Of a DNA stretch of 19,339 bases, positions 13,705-19,339 are shown in pieces. The notes under the pieces were generated by a model. The model was not told the origin of the DNA. It was given only the letters and a program-made list of their open reading frames with translations, and made no database searches. Origin of the DNA: CAZWVA01 sp964636885 (GTDB lineage: Bacteria; Desulfobacterota_D; UBA1144; Nemesobacterales; CSP1-2); NCBI GenBank assembly GCA_964636885.1, contig CAZWVA010000053.1, positions 1 through 19,339 of the forward strand, read 5' to 3'. Position numbers and translations under genes: made by a program. How positions within the stretch are numbered: the stretch's first letter is position 1; the number at the start of each line of letters is the position of its first letter.

Positions 13705-14660
13705 TGCCTCTCCCTGGTTGTCAAGCGCCTTTCGGTTTGGAGTTGAAATTCCTCCGCGGTGCATACGCCGCTTAGTCGGAGGAGCTGGTTCCTCACGGCG
13801 ACCTCGACTATGGTAGCTGTATTCCTTCCTGGGCTTACTGGGATAACGAGGTAGGGGAGATCGACCTCCATAATGGAATAGCTCTTCTGCTGAAGCCCAA
13901 GCCTGTCGTACTCCATATTTGGATCCCACTGGGCCAGTTCTATCACCATGTCTATCTCTCTCTTATCCATAACGGATGCCATTCCAAATAGGTCCTTTAT
14001 ATTTACTATTCCGACTCCCCTTATCTCCATCAGGTGTCTTATGTTTTCGGGGCCGGTTCCTATAAGCCTTGACTTCCCCACTTTCCTTATCTCGACAACG
14101 TCGTCTGCAATGAGTTTAGAACCTCTAAATATTAAGTCAAGTGCGCATTCGCTCTTGCCTATACCGCTTTTTCCTAGTATGAGGACGCCAAGCCGGTGTA
14201 TGTCCATAAGCACCCCGTGGACGCTTACAAAGGGGGCTAGCCTCTCTTCCAGTATCCTGTTTAGAGTCGCTATCAGCCTCCCCGTACTCAGGTTGGTTAT
14301 AAAAAGGGGCATATCCTTCCTCTCACAGTACTCCCTTAGTAGTTCGGGCGGGGGAAGCCCTTTCGATACTATGAAACAGGGTACATCCTGAGAGGAGAGG
14401 GCATCTGCGATCTTCTGTCTTTCTCTCAAGGAGAGTCTGTTAAAGTAAGAAATCTCGGTCATGCCGAGAACCTGTATCTTTCCCTCCTCGAGTTGGATGT
14501 CGGGCTCTATCATTCTGAGCCCCGGCTTTTGGACCCTGTCTAGCCTTATCTTGCGCTTTAGTCCACCTCTACCGGCGATTATCTCGATCTGGAGTTCTCC
14601 ACCCCAGACCATTTGGATTTCCTCAACGTCAAGAGGAGCATTCGCCTTAGTGCTTTGCAT
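13701..14660 (-). CDS. hprK: HPr kinase/phosphorylase
   Basis: HprK phosphorylates and dephosphorylates a serine of HPr, linking metabolism to PTS regulation. The 319-aa protein has an N-terminal domain (to about residue 135) and a kinase domain with His149 (SVHGV), P-loop GKSGIGKS at 163–170, MEIRGVGIVNI at 211–221 and PVSPGRNTATIVEVAVRN at 274–291, all family marks. The ATG at 14660 overlaps the end of ptsN by 14 bp; an ATG 16 codons later is a possible alternative. There is no ptsH (HPr) gene in the window, so its substrate must be encoded elsewhere. The stop overlaps the rapZ start. Confidence 0.95.
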   Translation of the reverse strand: MQSTKANAPLDVEEIQMVWGGELQIEIIAGRGGLKRKIRLDRVQKPGLRMIEPDIQLEEGKIQVLGMTEISYFNRLSLRERQKIADALSSQDVPCFIVSKGLPPPELLREYCERKDMPLFITNLSTGRLIATLNRILEERLAPFVSVHGVLMDIHRLGVLILGKSGIGKSECALDLIFRGSKLIADDVVEIRKVGKSRLIGTGPENIRHLMEIRGVGIVNIKDLFGMASVMDKREIDMVIELAQWDPNMEYDRLGLQQKSYSIMEVDLPYLVIPVSPGRNTATIVEVAVRNQLLRLSGVCTAEEFQLQTERRLTTRERQ

Positions 14661-15108
14661 CTTCCTCGGCTATTATCTCGTAGATTTCATCCTGGGTTTT
14701 TGCTTCCATAAGCCTAGCTCGGAATTCCGGGATTCTGAATATCTTGGAGATCCTTGCAAGGAGTTTGAGGTGTGCTCCAGAGGAGTTTTCCGGGGCAAGG
14801 ATCAGGATAAAAAGGTGGGAGGGGTTACCGTCTAAGGATTCAAAATCTATTCCCTGCACGCTTCTTCCGAACGCGGCTATTATGTTTGAAATGCCTCCGA
14901 GTTTGCCGTGTGGAATCGCGACTCCCGAATCGACCGCGGTGCTACAGAGCTTCTCCCTTTCCATAAGGATCTGAAACAGCCTATCCGTATTGATATTCGG
15001 ATAGAGGGAAGACACCAGTTGAGAAAGCTCCTTCACGACCTCGGGTTTATTCTTGGAGTGTAGCTCTGGAATTACGGATTCTTTTTTTAGAACGTCTACT
15101 ATTTTCAT
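14647..15108 (-). CDS. ptsN: PTS EIIA-Ntr component
   Basis: A 153-aa EIIA domain of the nitrogen/fructose type. His67 in SGVAIPHGKLGG is the phosphoryl acceptor. The rest follows the family: VIPELHSKNKPEVVKELSQL at the start, FILILAPENSSGAHLKLLARI in the C-terminal half. In Proteobacteria PtsN regulates potassium transport and nitrogen- or stress-related processes rather than sugar uptake. Its place next to rpoN and hpf is the classical arrangement. I see no ribosome binding site before the ATG. The hpf stop is 17 bp upstream, so translation may depend on ribosomes from hpf. Confidence 0.95.
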   Translation of the reverse strand: MKIVDVLKKESVIPELHSKNKPEVVKELSQLVSSLYPNINTDRLFQILMEREKLCSTAVDSGVAIPHGKLGGISNIIAAFGRSVQGIDFESLDGNPSHLFILILAPENSSGAHLKLLARISKIFRIPEFRARLMEAKTQDEIYEIIAEEDAKH

Positions 15109-15125
15109 ACTGTTATTTGTGATTA

Positions 15126-15683
15126 CTAGGGGGCTATTAGTACTATCCTACCTCCTTTCCTTCTGTAGAGAGCGTTTATCTCACCCGTTTCACTGTTACG
15201 AAACGTTAAAAGATCATCCCCCGATACGTTTAATTGCAGCAGTGCCTCCTCGACCGACATGGGTTTTGATGGGACCTTTTCAAAATCTATATCCTCGATC
15301 CCCTCTCTTTGCACTGGATTAGGGGAGGTGGGCATTATGGCAGTCGTCTCTTCCTTGGATTTCCCTGTACCCCTTCTTTTCACCTTTATCTTCTTATCGG
15401 CCTGTTTCTTTAGCTGTTTTATGGTGCTGTCGACTGCCCTGTCAATCGCGGTATACATATCTTCCCCTTCCACCGATGAGGCGATCTTAAGCGTCCCGCT
15501 GTTTACGAGTATCTCACACGTGTTCCTGAATTTTTCCGCCGAAAGAACCACCCTTATCTCAGATGGGTTCTTTTTTGGTTGTATGTACCTCTCTGCCCTT
15601 TTAACCCTCTTTAGGACGTAGTTTCTCAGGTTCTCGGCTCTATCATTGCTATCTATATGTCTTATAGTTACAGTGACTTGCAT
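15126..15683 (-). CDS. hpf: Ribosome hibernation-promoting factor, long form
   Basis: A 185-aa long-form HPF. The N-terminal S30AE/YfiA domain (MQVTVTIRHIDSNDRAENLR onward, about 1–100) binds the small ribosomal subunit and inactivates it. A charged linker follows (KKIKVKRRGTGKSKEE). The C-terminal domain (about 130–185, KPMSVEEALLQLNVSGDDLL … LYRRKGGRIVLI) dimerises ribosomes into 100S particles. The ATG at 15683 is used: it opens the domain, has GAAGAG upstream and lies 7 bp after the rpoN stop. An upstream ATG at 15755 would overlap rpoN and add 24 unrelated residues. Confidence 0.95.
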   Translation of the reverse strand: MQVTVTIRHIDSNDRAENLRNYVLKRVKRAERYIQPKKNPSEIRVVLSAEKFRNTCEILVNSGTLKIASSVEGEDMYTAIDRAVDSTIKQLKKQADKKIKVKRRGTGKSKEETTAIMPTSPNPVQREGIEDIDFEKVPSKPMSVEEALLQLNVSGDDLLTFRNSETGEINALYRRKGGRIVLIAP

Positions 15684-15690
15684 CTCTTCT

Positions 15691-17205
15691 TTACCCCTTT
15701 TTTTTCGCCCTGTTTGAGGATGAGGGTATTTTAAGGATTTTTCTGTATTTTGCAACAGTCCTGCGTGCGACTTTTATGTTTCGTCTCTCCAGTATCTTTG
15801 ATATGTCTTCATCCGAATAGGGGCTTTCTGGAAGCTCGTTTGAGACTATTTCCTTTATGAGTGATTTTACCTTTTCGAAGGAGACATCCGCGCCGTGGGA
15901 GGTCTCTATCTTCCTCGAGAAAAGGGATTTGAGTTCTATGACCCCGCTCGGTGTATAGATGTACCTTCTACTGGTTATCCGACTCACGGTGGATTCGTGT
16001 ACTCCGGCGGCTTGTGCTATGTCTTTGAGCCTAAGTGGTTTTATGTAATCCTTCCCGTGTTCGAAGAAGTCTTTCTGGAACTCGATTATCTTCGTTATGA
16101 TCCTTTTTATCGCTTGGTCTCGTTCTTCGAGGCACTTTATGATTCTCTGTGCGGCCTCCATCTTTTCCTTTATGTATTTCTTAACGTCTGTGGGGAGGTT
16201 GCTCCCCATATTGATAAGGTTCCTATAGTACTGGCTTATCCTCACCTTTGGAAAATCGCGGTTTAGTTGTATCTGTAGTTCGTTTCCCAGTTTATAGACA
16301 TAAAAATCGGGTACTATATACCTTTCGGCATCCTTTAAATAAAAGGGCCTTCCGGGCTTGGGCTCAAGTGAAGAGATAACCGAAGCTGCTTCCTCTACCT
16401 TTTCTACCGAACACCCAAGGGCCTCCGAAACCCCCTTGTAGTCCTTCTTGCTAATATCCTCCAGATGATTTTCAATTATCCTTATTACGGTGCTGTCGTC
16501 CTTATACCCTATTGCCTCTGCTTGGATCCTGAGGCACTCCTTTAGGTTCCTTGCACAAACCCCAGTCGGGTCGAAGGAGGATTGGATCTTTCTCAAAACG
16601 CTTTTAACCTTCTCGGTATAGCCCTTATCCGATCTTACCAGGTTTTCATAAAACCCCGTTTTCTCTTCCTCCGATAGTTCCTTGACATCCGGGGCCGACT
16701 CGAATTTCCACTTGATGAACATAAGAGCGATCTCTTCCACATCGGTTTCAAGGTAGCCATCTTCGTTTATGTTCCCTATAATAAGGGAGGCGATTTCCTT
16801 TTCCTCGTCTGAAAAATCCGAGAGGCTGAGTTGCCATCTTAAATAGTCCAAGAGGGATTCGGGTGAGCTTACACGGTTTTCCCAAGGGCTTTCCTCTTCA
16901 TAGTCTTCATAGACCTCTTTAAAGTAGGGCAGATTATCATCACCACTCCCGAGGAAGCTCTTTTCATCGGCGCTAAAATCAAACTCCCCATCGGATGAGG
17001 GGGGTTCGTCCTTGGCGTTTTTTTCTTCCTCTTCGACCTTCTCCTCTAAGACCGGATTTTCGACGAGCTGTTCCTCCAGGTATTCCTTTAGCTCAAGGGT
17101 CGTCATCTGTATGAGCTTTAGGAAAAGCTGGAGTTCCTGCGTGAGAATAAGGCGCTGTTGCTGTTGAAGTACCTGCCTTGGTATCTGCCCTGGAGGTGTA
17201 CTCAT
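15691..17205 (-). CDS. rpoN: RNA polymerase sigma-54 factor
   Basis: Sigma-54 directs RNA polymerase to −24/−12 promoters that need AAA+ activators. The 504-aa protein has the glutamine-rich region I (QQQQRLILTQELQLFLKLIQ, from about residue 15), which contacts activators. An acidic region II follows (about 55–105), then the core-binding domain, then a helix-turn-helix with LKDIAQAAGVHESTVSRI. The RpoN box ARRTVAKYRK is at 480–489, followed by ILKIPSSSNR. All parts are intact. It is first in the operon with hpf, ptsN, hprK, rapZ and EIIA-Man, behind a 208-bp upstream gap. The ribosome binding site is weak (AGGGA). Confidence 0.97.
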   Translation of the reverse strand: MSTPPGQIPRQVLQQQQRLILTQELQLFLKLIQMTTLELKEYLEEQLVENPVLEEKVEEEEKNAKDEPPSSDGEFDFSADEKSFLGSGDDNLPYFKEVYEDYEEESPWENRVSSPESLLDYLRWQLSLSDFSDEEKEIASLIIGNINEDGYLETDVEEIALMFIKWKFESAPDVKELSEEEKTGFYENLVRSDKGYTEKVKSVLRKIQSSFDPTGVCARNLKECLRIQAEAIGYKDDSTVIRIIENHLEDISKKDYKGVSEALGCSVEKVEEAASVISSLEPKPGRPFYLKDAERYIVPDFYVYKLGNELQIQLNRDFPKVRISQYYRNLINMGSNLPTDVKKYIKEKMEAAQRIIKCLEERDQAIKRIITKIIEFQKDFFEHGKDYIKPLRLKDIAQAAGVHESTVSRITSRRYIYTPSGVIELKSLFSRKIETSHGADVSFEKVKSLIKEIVSNELPESPYSDEDISKILERRNIKVARRTVAKYRKILKIPSSSNRAKKKG

Positions 17206-17449
17206 AGCTATTATTCCCTGGGTTCGTTCTAAATTGCTGTACGTAATACTATGTAAATCTTAAATCCTATTCATTTAAAATTCCAGTGTTCCCTTTCACT
17301 AATAGGCGTTCCTACGGCCCTTAAAATTATCATTTGGTAGCTTGAGATTAAATCTTACATAATTTTTTCATTAAGACAATCTTTGGGATGGATTTAAAAA
17401 TACGGAAAAACCGGTGTTAAGACGTTATGTATATGTTAAAATTACATGT
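17206..17449. promoter_or_regulatory. Divergent region between rpoN and DUF2905 genes
   Basis: This AT-rich gap separates divergent start codons. For rpoN, minus-strand TTGTCT (complement of 17374–17379) and TAAGAT (complement of 17352–17357) are 16 bp apart, a mediocre promoter (four of six each). For the plus-strand gene I find no ribosome binding site. TAAAAT at 17437–17442 is close enough to the ATG that a leaderless message is conceivable. I saw no sigma-54-type GG–GC element. Confidence 0.35.
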
Positions 17450-17674
17450 ATGGAGATACAACCTCTTGGGAAACTGCTCATCGTTTTTGGTATCTTTCTT
17501 GTGGTTCTTGGGGTGCTGGTGGTTTTGGCTCCTAAGATCCCCTATATAGGGAGGTTGCCTGGGGACATATATATAAAACGTGATGGCTTTACATTCTATT
17601 TTCCGATTGTTTCTTCGATTCTTATAAGCATAATCCTCACCCTTATTCTTAACCTCGTATTTGGTAGGAGGTAG
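17450..17674 (+). CDS. DUF2905 family small membrane protein
   Basis: A 74-aa inner-membrane protein of the DUF2905 family. The first helix is GKLLIVFGIFLVVLGVLVVL, followed by the family signature KIPYIGRLPGDIYIKRDGF. The second helix is FPIVSSILISIILTLILNLVF. The function is unknown. I use the ATG at 17450, which matches the family length; a GTG at 17414 would add 12 residues. No ribosome binding site is visible before either start. The gene is divergent from rpoN and not in an operon; leuD lies tail to tail after a 200-bp gap. Confidence 0.88.
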   Translation: MEIQPLGKLLIVFGIFLVVLGVLVVLAPKIPYIGRLPGDIYIKRDGFTFYFPIVSSILISIILTLILNLVFGRR

Positions 17675-17698
17675 GAAAGGATCCATAAAATAATCCCT

Positions 17699-17734
17699 AT
17701 TATCCGAGTGCCTTAGTTAATAAGAACGGATAAT
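17699..17734. repeat. Inverted repeat between DUF2905 and leuD genes
   Basis: ATTATCCG (17699–17706) and CGGATAAT (17727–17734) form a perfect 8-bp inverted repeat with a 20-base loop, between two convergent genes. There is no T run on either side, so a terminator role is uncertain. The rest of the 200-bp gap (17675–17874) holds nothing else I can name. Confidence 0.35.
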
Positions 17735-17874
17735 GTACTTGAGGTATGTTTGGGCAGGGTATTAATAACTGTGGATACGTCTAGAATACCTATAGATCGG
17801 TTTTAAGTCTTGTGGAAACAGGGCAGTATTGGTTAGAGTTACTCCTTAAGATTCGCCTGGTTAAGTCCACTAGC

Positions 17875-18468
17875 TTAAATCAATCCGGTCCTTTCCTCAT
17901 AGGCTCTTATCCTATCCTCATGCTGGAGCGTAAGTCCTATGTCATCTAGCCCCTCGAGTAGGCACCTTTTCTTAAATGGGTCGATTTCAAACCCGATCAC
18001 CCAACCGTCATGGTCACTCAGTGTTTGTGATTCCAGATCTACCGTAAGACGGTACCCCTCCTTGGCAAGGACCCGTTTAAAGAGCCCTTCTACCACATCC
18101 TCCGGAAGGACTATGGGGAGCATCCCGTTCTTAAAACAGTTATTAAAGAATATGTCCGCAAAGGAAGGGGCGATTATAACCTTAAACCCGTAGTCCCTAA
18201 GCGCCCAGGGGGCGTGTTCGCGGGAGCTTCCGCATCCAAAATTGCTACGGGCAAGGAGGATCGTCGCACCCTTATACCGATCTTGGTTCAGCACAAAGTC
18301 CGGATTGGGTCTCCCATCGTCAAGGTACCTCCAGTCATAGAAGAGGAATTCTCCGAATCCAGTACGCTCTATACGTTTTAAGAACTGCTTGGGGATGATC
18401 TGATCCGTATCCACGTTTACCCTGTCTAGAGGTGCAACGATTCCAGTAAGTGTTCTAAAAGGTTCCAT
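17875..18468 (-). CDS. leuD: 3-isopropylmalate dehydratase small subunit
   Basis: LeuD forms with LeuC the isopropylmalate isomerase of leucine biosynthesis, which converts 2- to 3-isopropylmalate in the cytoplasm. The 197-aa protein has the swivel-domain marks VNVDTDQIIPKQFLKRI (near residue 18), LLARSNFGCGSSREHAPWAL (71–90) and IIAPSFADIFFNNCFKNGML. It is the longer bacterial form, as in Proteobacteria. The ATG lies 9 bp after the leuC stop, and the ribosome binding site GAGGA overlaps that stop, so translation is probably coupled. Confidence 0.97.
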   Translation of the reverse strand: MEPFRTLTGIVAPLDRVNVDTDQIIPKQFLKRIERTGFGEFLFYDWRYLDDGRPNPDFVLNQDRYKGATILLARSNFGCGSSREHAPWALRDYGFKVIIAPSFADIFFNNCFKNGMLPIVLPEDVVEGLFKRVLAKEGYRLTVDLESQTLSDHDGWVIGFEIDPFKKRCLLEGLDDIGLTLQHEDRIRAYEERTGLI

Positions 18469-18477
18469 GTCGTTTCC

Positions 18478-19339
18478 TCACATTAGCTCCTGGTCTATTT
18501 CCCAATCCCTTATGTCCACAAAGTGGCCCTCTATCGCGGTTGCCGCCGCCATGATCGGGCTTACGAGGTGCGTCCTTCCGCCCTTTCCCTGACGGCCCTC
18601 GAAGTTCCTGTTTGACGTGCTTGCACATCTTTCACCAGGGGCGAGGATGTCCGGATTCATACCAAGACACATGCTGCATCCCGATTCCCTCCACTCGAAA
18701 CCGGCCTCTTTAAAGATCCTATCGAGTCCGAGTTTCTCTGCCTGGCGCTTAACCTGCTGGGAGCCGGGAACTACCATAGCCCGGACGTTGGGCGCTACCC
18801 TTTTACCCTTAACCACATGTGCAGCGGCTATAAGATCCTGAATGCGCGAATTGGTGCATGACCCTATAAAGACCCTGTCCACCTTTATCTCCTGGATGGG
18901 GGTTCCGGGTCTGAGTCCCATGTACTCAAGGGCCTGTCTTACCGCTTTCCGGGTGTTAGGGTCCGAGAAAGAATCGGGGTCGGGTACAATCCCCGTTACG
19001 TCTGTAACCATTCCTGGGCTCGTTCCCCAGCTTACCTGAGGGGCCATCTTGGAGGCATCTAGCACGACCCTCTTATCGAAAACCGCCCCGTCATCGGTTC
19101 TTAGGTCTCTCCATCTCTCTACGGCACGCTCGAAATCCTCTCCCTTCGGAGCATACTCCCTTCCCCTCAGGTACTCAAACGTCTTTTCATCCGGAGCGAT
19201 CATACCGGCCCTTGCCCCCGCTTCAATGGACATGTTGCATATCGTCATCCTCTCTTCCATGGATAGGGCCTCTATAGCCTCGCCCCTGTATTCTATAACC
19301 GTTCCCGTTGCACCTGCGGTTCCGATGTGACCGATAATG
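18478..19339 (-). CDS. leuC: 3-isopropylmalate dehydratase large subunit, C-terminal part (5' end outside window)
   Basis: The large, iron–sulfur-containing subunit of isopropylmalate isomerase. The frame stays open past the ATG at 19260 to the window edge, giving IIGHIGTAGATGTVIEYRGE, which shows the gene begins outside. The three cluster cysteines are visible: one in FIGSCTNSRIQDL and two in ESGCSMCLGMNPD. Other aconitase-family marks are NMSIEAGARAGMIAPDE and SNRNFEGRQG. It directly precedes leuD. Confidence 0.97.
   Translation of the reverse strand, partial: IIGHIGTAGATGTVIEYRGEAIEALSMEERMTICNMSIEAGARAGMIAPDEKTFEYLRGREYAPKGEDFERAVERWRDLRTDDGAVFDKRVVLDASKMAPQVSWGTSPGMVTDVTGIVPDPDSFSDPNTRKAVRQALEYMGLRPGTPIQEIKVDRVFIGSCTNSRIQDLIAAAHVVKGKRVAPNVRAMVVPGSQQVKRQAEKLGLDRIFKEAGFEWRESGCSMCLGMNPDILAPGERCASTSNRNFEGRQGKGGRTHLVSPIMAAATAIEGHFVDIRDWEIDQELM

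Noticed and set aside
13948..14391. 147-codon open frame on the plus strand
   Set aside because: Antisense to the kinase domain of hprK; no motifs and the composition of a shadow frame.
1..19339. CRISPR arrays, insertion sequences, integrases, toxin–antitoxin or defence genes
   Set aside because: No direct-repeat array, terminal inverted repeats, transposase or recombinase motif or known defence protein was seen on either strand.

Overview
The window looks like chromosomal DNA from a Gram-negative bacterium of mid-range GC. Arg codons AGG/AGA and Ile codon ATA are common in the genes. The block rpoN–hpf–ptsN–hprK–rapZ–EIIA(Man) is an arrangement I associate with Deltaproteobacteria-like lineages. 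A lipoprotein signal and sigma-54 fit a diderm. I cannot name the lineage from sequence alone, and both window ends cut genes.

Left part (1–6355): the 3' end of an isocitrate lyase gene (glyoxylate shunt) closes with a perfect 34-bp palindromic terminator. It is followed by a lipase-maturation-factor-like polytopic membrane protein and tryptophanyl-tRNA synthetase (trpS). On the minus strand is a translationally coupled pair of unrecognised genes, a lipoprotein and a small membrane-anchored protein. They are divergent from a class III aminotransferase of the glutamate-1-semialdehyde aminomutase type.

Middle part (6356–9152) is a decay zone. It holds a short TPR-like remnant, an intact membrane-anchored beta-sandwich protein, a DUF2182 membrane-protein pseudogene with a frameshift, an in-frame stop and a missing 5' part, an intact DUF1059–OsmC pair with a recognisable promoter, and a fragment of a thermolysin-type (M4) propeptide. 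The clustering of broken genes suggests an accessory segment under erosion.

Right-central part (9153–12317, all minus strand): a zinc-dependent medium-chain dehydrogenase with its own promoter, an alpha/beta hydrolase and a NagD-type HAD phosphatase 14 bp apart, and an unrecognised 107-aa protein. A 16-bp perfect palindrome lies upstream of the 107-aa gene.

Regulatory operon (12426–17205, minus strand): sigma-54, long-form hibernation factor, EIIA-Ntr, HPr kinase/phosphorylase, RapZ and a mannose-type EIIA are packed with gaps or overlaps of 4–17 bp. No HPr, enzyme I or sugar permease is in the window, so this reads as a regulatory rather than a transport PTS. A DUF2905 membrane protein is divergent from it. 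The window ends with leuD and a partial leuC (leucine biosynthesis).

I found no mobile element, CRISPR array, tRNA or rRNA, and no convincing novel multi-gene system. The most worthwhile leads are the pseudogene cluster, the two uncharacterised membrane-protein genes at 3792–4915, and the palindromic sites.
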